This document shows positions 7,687-15,760 of a stretch of DNA of 16,661 bases, in pieces; position 1 is the first letter of the stretch; each line of letters begins with the position of its first letter. This DNA comes from Nitrospirota bacterium (GTDB lineage Bacteria > Nitrospirota > Thermodesulfovibrionia > Thermodesulfovibrionales > Magnetobacteriaceae): assembly GCA_015233485.1 (NCBI GenBank), contig JADFXO010000054.1, positions 1 to 16,661 of the forward strand. The letters run 5' to 3'. The position numbers and the translations under genes were made by a program. The notes beneath the pieces are model-generated. The model ran no database searches, was not told the DNA's origin, and worked only from the letters and a program-made list of their open reading frames with translations.

Positions 7687-8050
7687 TTTTGCTCCTTAGC
7701 TTACGGGTTCGTTTTTAACATAGGATTCAGTTCCATCCGCCATTACTAAATTGCAATCCTTTATATTTTATTACTATTAGGTGGTTTCTTTTACTGTGAA
7801 TATTTCGTAATTTATTCATGCTATACATAAAGCAATATCCATACCCTACAATGAATCTTATATGATGGATACTATAAGTGCTGGAATAATAAAGGAAACA
7901 TGGATTTATACTTGTGGGGATTCTTATTGAGCAAGTTAATTAGAGAATACGAAGTATAAATAAGCATATACTTATGATATAGTAACAGGTATATTGGAAC
8001 TATAGTCTTGGTATTTGGTGTAACAGTACGGTAATGAAGTGGTGAATAGC
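7687..8050. other. Intergenic region between the methyltransferase and the HU remnant
   Basis: This stretch is AT-rich with no solid gene. A 19-codon frame at 7900-7959 on the plus strand begins after AAAGGAAAC (MDLYLWGFLLSKLIREYEV); it may be a leader peptide or chance. The methyltransferase promoter must lie here on the minus strand, but no clear -35/-10 pair was found. Confidence 0.35.
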
Positions 8051-8264
8051 GGTTCTTCTTTTCGCCTTTGGTGCCGGTAAAACGTATGATTCGTTTGGCG
8101 GGGATAGTGAATGCCAGTATCCGGTGTGAGTATGTTCAGGCTTTGATAGGCTTCTGCATCTGCTCCTATATACAGGTGATAATTATTTCCAACGTTTTTT
8201 CAATATCCGCCCTTTTAGTATCCGTCGCTTTCATAACAGCGGTAATCAACTCAGCTTTTGTTAT
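8051..8264 (-). pseudogene. Decayed HU-family DNA-binding protein gene
   Basis: On the minus strand, GGAGGG is followed by ATA ACA AAA GCT GAG, giving ITKAELITAVMKATDTKRAD and then IEKTLEIII. This matches the HU N-terminus (MTKAELI-AV...K-D-EK-L), but ATA stands where ATG is expected. The frame stops near 8166. Further on, TPDTGIH and then, one frame over, IPAKRIIRFTGTKGEK match the HU C-terminal NP-TG...IPA-K-V--F-PGK-LK region. The central GFG-F arm appears eroded. Lost start, stop and frameshift together show a dead gene. The identical copy at 15034-15247 has the same lesions, so they predate the duplication. Confidence 0.7.
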
Positions 8265-8282
8265 ATACCCTCCAGTGGTAGA

Positions 8283-8312
8283 TTGAAATATTTCTTCAGA
8301 TTCCGATATTAT
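8283..8312 (+). promoter_or_regulatory. Sigma70-type promoter for the 80-residue gene
   Basis: TTGAAA (8283-8288) and TATTAT (8307-8312) are separated by 18 bases. The ATG at 8348 lies 36 bases downstream, with AAGGAG just before it. Confidence 0.5.
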
Positions 8313-8347
8313 AGTTACAGTTGTTATTTTAAACAAGGAGAAAAAAC

Positions 8348-8590
8348 ATGGCTGACACCACAAATTCTTTACTGGAAGCAGCAGAGGCTCGTTATAATGA
8401 GATTGATGCTATCATTAGTACTAAGAATGCAGAGATAGCGGCTTTACGAAATGAGAGCAACGCTTTGAAAGCCTTTCTTGGTTCAATGGGCGTTATTAAG
8501 TCGAAGAGATCTTATAATACTGCGAGCAAGGGTAAAAGAAGGCCTAAAACTCCAACATCTGCCGCCACTAAGGATTCGACGGCCAAATAA
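8348..8590 (+). CDS. Small coiled-coil protein with basic tail
   Basis: This 80-residue protein has an ATG at 8348 after a strong AAGGAG. Residues 5-45 (LLEAAEARYNEIDAIISTKN, then AEIAALRNESNALKAFLGSMG) form a heptad-rich helix that is likely to dimerise. Residues 51-80 are rich in Lys, Arg, Ser and Thr (KSKRSY...KGKRRPK...), which suggests nucleic-acid binding. I do not recognise the family. It sits 187 bases upstream of the primase-helicase on the same strand. That gene also begins with a coiled coil, so a partner or accessory role is possible but is inference. An identical copy lies at 15331-15573. Confidence 0.7.
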   Translation: MADTTNSLLEAAEARYNEIDAIISTKNAEIAALRNESNALKAFLGSMGVIKSKRSYNTASKGKRRPKTPTSAATKDSTAK

Positions 8591-8720
8591 TATGTTTATA
8601 TGGTATAACGTGGATAATTGACTTATCTTCTTGAGAGATATTGCGAATACCGTTGAGATTAGCCGTTGGTTCTGGAGCAGATTCATAGACATATCACTGA
8701 ATCTAATCAATTGAAGAACA

Positions 8721-8750
8721 TTGACAATGACGGGAGGCCTTTCATATATT
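8721..8750 (+). promoter_or_regulatory. Promoter of the primase-helicase gene
   Basis: TTGACA (8721-8726), an 18-base spacer and TATATT (8745-8750) make a near-consensus sigma70 promoter ending 27 bases before the ATG at 8778. The leader would be only about 20 bases and would include a weak AGGA near 8761. Confidence 0.6.
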
Positions 8751-8777
8751 TATCGGTAGCAGGAACCTAATAAAGTC

Positions 8778-11168
8778 ATGCACGATAGAGAAACAATTAT
8801 AAGAATTATCTCAAAAATTAAAGATAGAATACAAGAAATCGATGCTGAACGTAGGAAGTTAACTGATGATTTAGAGTACATACAAAGGGAACTGTCATTA
8901 CTTGACAAAGAACCGAAAATAAGCAAGCCTCCCACACCGTCGTCAAATCCGACATCGCCATTCATAGAGAATATATCGCTCTTTCGCCAATTGTTTAAGG
9001 GGAGAGAAGACGTATATCCTAAATTGTGGGTTAGCAAGAATAATGAAAAACATGGATACAGTCCCGTCTGTAATAATGAATGGAAAAGAGGTGTTTGCCG
9101 AAAGCCTGCGATTAAATGTAGTAAGTGCGATAACCGTTTATATGCTATTTTGGATGATAACGTAATACAAAGACATCTAAAGGGCGACATAACGATAGGA
9201 GTCTACCCTTTACTTCCAGACGATACATGCCACTTTCTTGCTATTGATTTTGACGAACATGACTGGCAGGATGATATTACTGTATTTATAAAGACTTGCA
9301 AAGATAACCATATACCCGCTTCTATTGAACGTTCACGGTCCGGTAATGGTGGACATGTATGGATATTTTTTTCTGAACCTGTCCCAGCTAGGGATGCAAG
9401 GCAAATGGGAAGCATATTAATAACTGAAACGATGAACTGTCGATATCAGCTTGTTATGGAGAGTTATGACAGGCTCTTTCCAAATCAGGATACGCTTCCA
9501 AGAGGCGGATTCGGAAATCTTATAGCACTGCCGCTTCAGAAGTATCCAATGCTAAAACAAAACAGTGTCTTTATTGATGACGATTTTAGTCCTTATCCTG
9601 ATCAATGGAATTATCTTAAAAATGTAAGAAAAATAACGAGCCATGAAATTTCGACCTTTGTGAAGGAATTTACTAAAAGAAATTCTATAAGTTTGACGGA
9701 TAAGAATGAGAGTGAAGACAAAGCGCCATGGGAAGTCTCTATGTCCTTACAAAAACGTCATGCGAGACTTTCATGCTTTGTTCCAGAGAGAATTACCATA
9801 ACGATTGCAAATCAAATATATTTAAAGAAAGAAAATCTACCATCTCAACTCCTTGCGGAAATAAAGAGGCTTGCTGCCTTTAAAAATCCAGAGTTTTATA
9901 AAAAACAAAGTATGCGGTTATCAACAGCAAGGATTCCGCCAATAATTAGCTGTGCAGAGGAAATACCGGAATATCTCATTATACCTCGTGGATGTATAGA
10001 CGATTTATTATGCCTTCTATCAGACAACTGTATTTCATACGAGATTCAGGATAAAAGATATCCTCAAACTCTGATGTTCGCATTTATTGGTAAACTTAAA
10101 ATTGAACAGGAAAAAGCCTGTAGAGAACTGCTAAAGCATGACACCGGGATATTAGTGGCTCCCCCTGGTAGTGGTAAAACGGTGATAGGTATCAGTTTAA
10201 TGGCGGAAAGAAGAACCAATACCCTTATACTTGTCCATCGCAAACCGCTCCTCGAACAGTGGTTCAATCAAATAGAAACCTTTCTTGAAATATCATCGTC
10301 AGAAATAGGACAGATCGGTGGAGGAAAGGATAAACAATCCAATATTATTGACGTTGCCATGATCCAAACGCTTGAGAGAAAGGGTGATGTGGATACAAGA
10401 GTTAAAGACTATGGATATGTAATTGTAGACGAATGTCATCATATTCCGGCGATTTCCTTCGAGCGAGTGATTAAAGAGGCTAATGCAAAATATGTCACTG
10501 GATTGACCGCTACGATAGAAAGACGAGATGGACACCAACCGATTGTGTTAATGCAGTGTGGACCAGTTCGTTATAAGATGAACACCAGGAAAGAAGAATT
10601 TCCTTTGAAACGGAATCTAATAGTCAGGCAAACTAGTTTTACCTGCGCTGTCTCTGAGAAAGAATCAATCCATTCGTTATGGAGTCAGCTGATTAACGAT
10701 GAGGTACGTAACCGTATGATTGCCAATGACGTTATTGATGCTTTAGCCGAGGGACGTGTCCCGCTTTTGCTTACTGAACGAATAGAGCACATGGAAATAT
10801 TAAGGGGACTATTTCAAGGTTTCGTTGAAAACATAGTAGTTATGCACGGAAGCATGAAACAAAAAGAAAAGAAGGAAATGAAAACGAGACTTAATAATGT
10901 ATCTAAATATAATAAGAGCCTTATTATCGCAACCGGTTCGTATATCGGTGAAGGATTTGACGTTCCACGTCTTGATACTCTCTTTCTTACGATGCCAATT
11001 TCATTTAAAGGCAAGGTCGTTCAATATGCTGGGAGACTTAACCGTCAATCTGAAGGAAAAACCGATATACGGATTTATGATTATTGTGATATTAATGTTC
11101 CTGTTTTAGAAAGGATGTATAAAAAAAGAAACAAGACATATATATCTTTAAAATTTACCCAGAGATAG
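8778..11168 (+). CDS. TOTE-type archaeo-eukaryotic primase fused to SF2 helicase
   Basis: This is a 796-residue protein. Order: coiled coil (4-43); a Pro/Ser linker (50-60); a zinc-binding module with C98, C107, C114 and C117; and an archaeo-eukaryotic primase core with AIDFDEHDW (D157, D159), SGNGGHVW (H193), LPRGGFGN (240-247) and FIDDDF (265-270). An SF2 helicase follows with APPGSGKT (461-468), DECHH (551-555), TGLTAT (574-579), IGEGFDVP (723-730) and QYAGRLNR (749-756). This architecture matches the family annotated as TOTE conflict system primase, reported in predicted conflict systems and transposons. The protein is predicted to synthesise primers or extend nucleic acid and to unwind duplexes using ATP. 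All catalytic residues appear intact. Its neighbours, a methyltransferase and a coiled-coil protein, fit a defence or self-replication module. Copy 2 is cut by an IS66 element after residue 55. Confidence 0.88.
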   Translation: MHDRETIIRIISKIKDRIQEIDAERRKLTDDLEYIQRELSLLDKEPKISKPPTPSSNPTSPFIENISLFRQLFKGREDVYPKLWVSKNNEKHGYSPVCNNEWKRGVCRKPAIKCSKCDNRLYAILDDNVIQRHLKGDITIGVYPLLPDDTCHFLAIDFDEHDWQDDITVFIKTCKDNHIPASIERSRSGNGGHVWIFFSEPVPARDARQMGSILITETMNCRYQLVMESYDRLFPNQDTLPRGGFGNLIALPLQKYPMLKQNSVFIDDDFSPYPDQWNYLKNVRKITSHEISTFVKEFTKRNSISLTDKNESEDKAPWEVSMSLQKRHARLSCFVPERITITIANQIYLKKENLPSQLLAEIKRLAAFKNPEFYKKQSMRLSTARIPPIISCAEEIPEYLIIPRGCIDDLLCLLSDNCISYEIQDKRYPQTLMFAFIGKLKIEQEKACRELLKHDTGILVAPPGSGKTVIGISLMAERRTNTLILVHRKPLLEQWFNQIETFLEISSSEIGQIGGGKDKQSNIIDVAMIQTLERKGDVDTRVKDYGYVIVDECHHIPAISFERVIKEANAKYVTGLTATIERRDGHQPIVLMQCGPVRYKMNTRKEEFPLKRNLIVRQTSFTCAVSEKESIHSLWSQLINDEVRNRMIANDVIDALAEGRVPLLLTERIEHMEILRGLFQGFVENIVVMHGSMKQKEKKEMKTRLNNVSKYNKSLIIATGSYIGEGFDVPRLDTLFLTMPISFKGKVVQYAGRLNRQSEGKTDIRIYDYCDINVPVLERMYKKRNKTYISLKFTQR

Positions 11169-11268
11169 GCTGATAATACAACTAATAAATTAATATTTTT
11201 GAAATTATCGCACACTCAAGAGATAAAATATCTGACAATATACGAAATTATCCACAATTATGAGATCC

Positions 11269-11288
11269 CTGTTTATTAACAGAAGGCT
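11269..11288. repeat. 20-bp direct repeat, right copy
   Basis: This matches 4599-4618 at 19 of 20 bases. Here CTGTT-TATT-AACAG is a perfect 5-bp palindrome. It lies 100 bases after the primase-helicase stop, so the two copies bracket the block holding the 222-residue gene, methyltransferase, HU remnant, coiled-coil gene and primase-helicase. Confidence 0.5.
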
Positions 11289-11346
11289 ATTCGTAAAAGA
11301 AATGCACTGTGTAAGGCGAGTAAAGGTAATAAGTCATTTGTTTTAA

Positions 11347-11748
11347 TCAAATATCGGGTTGGCGACAAACAATCTGAAAATCTTCAAAATGCTTATCAAA
11401 AGCAAATGCAGTCTTTATACCTGTGCGTTTTATAAAGACATAGCTGGTGCAATCCGTAAAACTCCAACCTTCATTCAGGTTGCGATTAAAGACATCCCAA
11501 GCCTCATTAAAGTCTTCCTTAGTGATATTGTTGATATTTGCTGAAAAGAGTTCACGCACTTTATTACTTATCTCTAATGCAAATTGCTTCTTTCCCCGGC
11601 GCAAAGCCAAACTCAATAACTCATCTACGATGTAATCAGTCATAACAAGTATGGGACGGTTACTCTCAAACCACTTTAGGGCGCTTGCGTGAAAAAGATC
11701 ATTAGGGTTAAAAAGAGCGAGTAGAGCCGAAGTATCAGCAAATATCAT
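11347..11748 (-). CDS. vapC: PIN-domain ribonuclease toxin (VapC-like)
   Basis: I place the start at ATG 11748, giving 133 residues that begin MIFADTSALLALF, the usual PIN opening. The longer frame to 11823 is rejected because its extra 25 residues are unlike PIN proteins and overlap the antitoxin. The acidic active-site set is visible: D5, E43 (in DEL), D99 (in FTDC) and D118 (in FDKHF). PIN toxins cleave RNA, often tRNA or rRNA, with Mg2+. ATGA at 11748-11745 couples its start to the stop of the upstream antitoxin. It is convergent with the primase-helicase and probably stabilises the island. VapC is used in the broad sense; the target is unknown. Confidence 0.82.
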   Translation of the reverse strand: MIFADTSALLALFNPNDLFHASALKWFESNRPILVMTDYIVDELLSLALRRGKKQFALEISNKVRELFSANINNITKEDFNEAWDVFNRNLNEGWSFTDCTSYVFIKRTGIKTAFAFDKHFEDFQIVCRQPDI

Positions 11749-11999
11749 CCTTCTGTGCCGATTAAGTAATAATCGTGCTCCTTGGAGAGATCTGCTGGAA
11801 GGTCTTCGGGGCAAGAGCGCCATATAGACTCAAGAGCTGCCATGACTTTGCCGAATTCATTGTCATCCAGTCTATCATCTATGGCTTCAGCCAAAACTCC
11901 ACATGAAACTCGATGCTCTCCTCCCTCCACGATTGTAGACGGGGGCACATCATTATTTGCGAGAGAGTCTCTCGCTGCCACTGTATTTCCAGGAGTCAA
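11745..11999 (-). CDS. Antitoxin of the PIN toxin, 5' end altered by the duplication junction
   Basis: The frame ends ADLSKEHDYYLIGTEG and overlaps the toxin start by four bases (ATGA), the usual coupling of antitoxin and toxin. The body (STIVEGGEHRVSCGVLAEAI and DDNEFGKVMAALESIW) is acidic and helical, as expected for an antitoxin, though I cannot name its fold. The only available starts near the front are TTG 11999 and GTG about 11980, both weak and without a good ribosome binding site. The duplication junction (11994/11995) lies right there, so the natural 5' end was probably replaced. The protein may be shortened by a few residues or poorly expressed. An intact version is expected at the far end of copy 2. 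Confidence 0.6.
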   Translation of the reverse strand: MTPGNTVAARDSLANNDVPPSTIVEGGEHRVSCGVLAEAIDDRLDDNEFGKVMAALESIWRSCPEDLPADLSKEHDYYLIGTEG

Positions 12000-12387
12000 G
12001 TACTGCGTGTAGCATCGATATCATTTCTATTTCCGTTATCGTTGTTCTTTGAGGCCTGAATGTTAACCATATATAATGCTGATTCCAGGCTACTTGTGTT
12101 CTGTTCTTGGTTTGACTGTGTTCATAAAGAACTTCACTCCAGTATTGTTCTCTGTAGTTGTTAGTTTCAAAGCCTTGATTGCGATGCTGTCTTATGTAAG
12201 GCTCAACAGCTATTCCAGTGTGCGTTAAAATATTAGTTCGTCCATCTTTCTTCCCATATAGTGTATATCCGTCTTTTGCCGTTGGTTGAAATAAGACGGT
12301 AATACCCTGTAACAAATTTCCTACGGGAACTCGAATTTGTATTTCTTCGTAGGTAGCTGAACCATTTACTTCATGCTGACTTTCCAT
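11953..12387 (-). pseudogene. Chimeric 5' fragment of the initiator-like gene, copy 2
   Basis: The first 131 residues equal those of the 222-residue protein, then the frame crosses the junction and ends SWKYSGSERLSRK from unrelated antitoxin-region DNA. The result is a 144-residue hybrid lacking the ALYKTSYVKK part. Its ribosome binding site and upstream palindrome are intact, so it may be transcribed and could drive read-through into the antitoxin and PIN toxin downstream on the same strand. Function is unlikely. Confidence 0.75.
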
Positions 12388-12419
12388 TGTTAGTTTACTC
12401 CTATGCTTTATTTAAAACT

Positions 12420-12440
12420 AATTTATATAAAATATAAATT
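12420..12440. promoter_or_regulatory. Palindrome, copy 2
   Basis: This is the identical counterpart of the candidate operator at 5437-5457, now in front of the chimeric fragment. The following gene-free region (12441-13111) repeats the CTTGAC and TGTCAATAGC motifs at +6,983. Confidence 0.4.
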
Positions 12441-13111
12441 CACTTAAATGTACCTTTAAAGGGAGCATATCAGATCAAAAATACACTGTCAATAGCTCTT
12501 TTAATAATTTCTCAAAAATATTTTATTTGCTTTACCTTCAGGTGTAGAACTCAATAATGCTTGACTTTTGTTTAAAACTATAGTACTCACCGCTTTCTAA
12601 ATTTTATCTTTAATATAAATGCTTGACTAATTATGATATTTATATCATTCATCTTCTGATGTATTTGGTTCAAATTCTGTGATTATCATAAAACTTATTT
12701 TACTTTATGGAAGCCCTATGCTGTTTGTTTGCTGAAATATTCGTTAAGAATTAAGCATGAATGATGCAATCTTCTTTAGACTCAAATAGGAACTGTGAAC
12801 GTTCTTAATCAGATGAAACAATTGAACTGTGTCAATAGCCCTGAGGATTATCCCTAAATTATATTTCTAATCGCCTCTGCGCTGGCATGTGTAAATATTA
12901 ATAATACTTGACTTTCTCATAATTATAGTGCGTCAAGTGCAATTTTTGTAACTGTTGCTTTCATGGTACACTATGAGTCGAGATTGTTCATATTCCTTAT
13001 AGTGTCCATTTAGGTTGTAAAGCAGTGGCGTCAACAACAGCAGTACAGTACAGCACTGCTATTCGTATCTATTGTTGTAGAAACTCATCTCAACTTTACA
13101 TTTTAGTAAAT

Positions 13112-13192
13112 TTAAAAGCGTTTGCCAGTTATTGTAATATTACTGTCGGCAAACATCAGTAAAAGAATTATGAAGATTATTCTTACTACCGT
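13112..13192 (-). pseudogene. Hydrophobic peptide with ACG in place of a start, copy 2
   Basis: This is identical to 6129-6209, with the same ACG after AAAGGAGGAT, so the change predates the duplication. Confidence 0.28.
13120..13154. other. TAATATTAC hairpin, copy 2
   Basis: This is identical to 6137-6171, with the nonanucleotide at 13135-13143. Confidence 0.35.
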
Positions 13193-13439
13193 ATAAATCC
13201 TCCTTTAGATGATGATTCAGTCAATCGTTGTATTTTCATCATAATTCGCTCGATATATGACTAGGAAGATACCCTTAAATAAGCTTTTTCCAAAGCCTAA
13301 TTCAGATAGAAAGTCTGTAAATGCAGCATTAGTATTAGTGTGTGGCTGGACAAACATCCTTTATCGTACCGGTTACCCATCTGGAATGTTATTGCTACAT
13401 AAATCCTGCTGCTCTTTCTTCGATAGTGAAACGCTCACA

Positions 13440-14669
13440 TCAAACGTGCTTGAATACGACTAAGTCGCGATGTAAACCAAGGCAAATCTTATTTTCTTTC
13501 CCTTTTTCTACCATTTGAGCGTTGTATTGTTCTGTAGAATATGGTAAAATATAGCGCATTTCTATAGTATATTTACCGAGCAGCACTTGAGCAAAGTGAA
13601 AGATGTGGTCCTCGAAAATCATATCATTCTTGAATTGTGTTGGTTGGATGACTATTGCGATGCGCTTCACTTTACGGTTGGTAAGCTCTTTCAGCAGGCG
13701 ATCAAGGGTTAAATAAAAATTTTCTAACGACATATTTCCCAAACAATCCTTTTCGGAGGAGTACATGCCTTCAGCCTGCTTCCAGTATGGCGGGTCTATA
13801 AAGGCTAAGTCTGGTAATTGTAGGTCTGGTTGTAAGCCATTTTTTATGTCCCAGCTCCTTATATCATCTTCTCTACCCGGCTTTACTATTCGATCGGAGC
13901 AATAATATCTACGACACATTGCTTTGCAGACGTCAACGGTTGTTCCATTTCCAGAAAAAGGATCATAAACAATTGACATCGGCTGAGTATGATAATACAG
14001 TAGATTTTCCAGGTATACTTTTGGAAAGGCACCAAAGTGCTCTGTCTCGTCTCCTTTCGCTAAATTCCATATCGAGTATAAGAACGGTTTAAAATTTGAA
14101 ATTTCGCCGGATTCGGCAATCTTGCCATTTTCGGCTTTTTTTCTGATTATGTCTGATACGGTTTGGCGCGGTAGTCTATACTTTTCCGATATGTCCTCTT
14201 GCGTATTCCATGCCCTAAGATAATCAGCGAAGATAAGCTCGTTTCTATATTCTTCAAGCTCTCTGCGCTTTGAATGAGTCCAATCACGTACGGTCCGCTG
14301 CGACACTGATAGGATACGTGCAATTTCGGCGATTGATAATGTGTCGCACCTTTTAACAGCAAACAGCCGCTTCTCGTCGTTACTTAACTGTTTGCCATGT
14401 AGGGAGTTCATCTCATATGCCAAAATTTCAATCTGAGCATCACTTTCAGTTTCGATAATCTCGGCCTTAATCGTTGTTTTACCAGCTCGTTCGTGTGCGA
14501 ACCATCGATGTCTACCATCAATCAGGATAGAATTCTGACTGATTTTTATAGGCGGTAATATTTCAATTATTGGCTGGTACTTCTCGATTAACTTGTTGTC
14601 CACTTCACGCCTCGGATACAAGTCCTTCCGAAATACTATGTCTTTGATTGCGACCTCTTGTACGACCAT
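13440..14669 (-). CDS. ParB-domain DNA methyltransferase, copy 2
   Basis: This 409-residue protein is identical in sequence to the product of 6457-7686, with the same ribosome binding site, ParB-like box, DPFSGNGTT and DPPYW. It appears intact and functional, so methyltransferase dose may be doubled while the primase-helicase of this copy is broken. Confidence 0.85.
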   Translation of the reverse strand: MVVQEVAIKDIVFRKDLYPRREVDNKLIEKYQPIIEILPPIKISQNSILIDGRHRWFAHERAGKTTIKAEIIETESDAQIEILAYEMNSLHGKQLSNDEKRLFAVKRCDTLSIAEIARILSVSQRTVRDWTHSKRRELEEYRNELIFADYLRAWNTQEDISEKYRLPRQTVSDIIRKKAENGKIAESGEISNFKPFLYSIWNLAKGDETEHFGAFPKVYLENLLYYHTQPMSIVYDPFSGNGTTVDVCKAMCRRYYCSDRIVKPGREDDIRSWDIKNGLQPDLQLPDLAFIDPPYWKQAEGMYSSEKDCLGNMSLENFYLTLDRLLKELTNRKVKRIAIVIQPTQFKNDMIFEDHIFHFAQVLLGKYTIEMRYILPYSTEQYNAQMVEKGKENKICLGLHRDLVVFKHV

Positions 14670-15033
14670 TTTTGCTCCTTAGCTTACGGGTTCGTTTTTA
14701 ACATAGGATTCAGTTCCATCCGCCATTACTAAATTGCAATCCTTTATATTTTATTACTATTAGGTGGTTTCTTTTACTGTGAATATTTCGTAATTTATTC
14801 ATGCTATACATAAAGCAATATCCATACCCTACAATGAATCTTATATGATGGATACTATAAGTGCTGGAATAATAAAGGAAACATGGATTTATACTTGTGG
14901 GGATTCTTATTGAGCAAGTTAATTAGAGAATACGAAGTATAAATAAGCATATACTTATGATATAGTAACAGGTATATTGGAACTATAGTCTTGGTATTTG
15001 GTGTAACAGTACGGTAATGAAGTGGTGAATAGC

Positions 15034-15247
15034 GGTTCTTCTTTTCGCCTTTGGTGCCGGTAAAACGTATGATTCGTTTGGCGGGGATAGTGAATGCCAG
15101 TATCCGGTGTGAGTATGTTCAGGCTTTGATAGGCTTCTGCATCTGCTCCTATATACAGGTGATAATTATTTCCAACGTTTTTTCAATATCCGCCCTTTTA
15201 GTATCCGTCGCTTTCATAACAGCGGTAATCAACTCAGCTTTTGTTAT
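15034..15247 (-). pseudogene. Decayed HU gene, copy 2
   Basis: This is identical to 8051-8264, including the ATA at the expected start and the internal stop and frameshift. The gene-free stretch 14670-15033 before it matches 7687-8050. Confidence 0.68.
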
Positions 15248-15265
15248 ATACCCTCCAGTGGTAGA

Positions 15266-15295
15266 TTGAAATATTTCTTCAGATTCCGATATTAT
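15266..15295 (+). promoter_or_regulatory. Promoter of the coiled-coil gene, copy 2
   Basis: TTGAAA, an 18-base spacer and TATTAT, identical to 8283-8312. Confidence 0.48.
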
Positions 15296-15330
15296 AGTTA
15301 CAGTTGTTATTTTAAACAAGGAGAAAAAAC

Positions 15331-15573
15331 ATGGCTGACACCACAAATTCTTTACTGGAAGCAGCAGAGGCTCGTTATAATGAGATTGATGCTATCATTA
15401 GTACTAAGAATGCAGAGATAGCGGCTTTACGAAATGAGAGCAACGCTTTGAAAGCCTTTCTTGGTTCAATGGGCGTTATTAAGTCGAAGAGATCTTATAA
15501 TACTGCGAGCAAGGGTAAAAGAAGGCCTAAAACTCCAACATCTGCCGCCACTAAGGATTCGACGGCCAAATAA
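15331..15573 (+). CDS. Small coiled-coil protein with basic tail, copy 2
   Basis: This 80-residue protein is identical to the product of 8348-8590, with the same AAGGAG site. It is intact, although the downstream primase-helicase of this copy is truncated. Confidence 0.7.
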   Translation: MADTTNSLLEAAEARYNEIDAIISTKNAEIAALRNESNALKAFLGSMGVIKSKRSYNTASKGKRRPKTPTSAATKDSTAK

Positions 15574-15703
15574 TATGTTTATATGGTATAACGTGGATAA
15601 TTGACTTATCTTCTTGAGAGATATTGCGAATACCGTTGAGATTAGCCGTTGGTTCTGGAGCAGATTCATAGACATATCACTGAATCTAATCAATTGAAGA
15701 ACA

Positions 15704-15733
15704 TTGACAATGACGGGAGGCCTTTCATATATT
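15704..15733 (+). promoter_or_regulatory. Promoter of the truncated primase-helicase, copy 2
   Basis: TTGACA, an 18-base spacer and TATATT, identical to 8721-8750. It now reads into the IS66 element. Confidence 0.58.
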
Positions 15734-15760
15734 TATCGGTAGCAGGAACCTAATAAAGTC

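Larger units (their letters stand above)
5012..8942. repeat. Long direct repeat, copy 1 (3,931 bp; start of a 6,983-bp tandem unit)
   Basis: Bases 5012-8942 recur at 11995-15925 with a constant offset of 6,983 and no difference that I could find by reading. The match starts at GTCAAGTACTGCG (bases 5011 and 11994 differ) and stops where the IS66 end begins in copy 2 (8943 and 15926 differ). The full tandem unit is therefore 5012-11994, and copy 2 is cut by the insertion sequence. The genes in copy 1 are intact, so copy 1 is likely to be the functional one. Confidence 0.95.

Noticed and set aside
8068..8286. 72-residue plus-strand open frame (also at 15051-15269)
   Set aside because: It lies opposite the HU remnant, whose codon pattern explains the sequence better.
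8750..9190. 146-residue minus-strand open frame
   Set aside because: It is the antisense shadow of the primase-helicase 5' part.
11269..11288. CTGTT-TATT-AACAG as a terminator of the primase-helicase
   Set aside because: The stem is only 5 bp, there is no T-run, and it lies 100 bases after the stop.
11749..11823. 25-residue N-terminal extension of the PIN toxin
   Set aside because: It overlaps the antitoxin frame and lacks PIN similarity; MIFADTSALL is the natural start and is coupled by ATGA.
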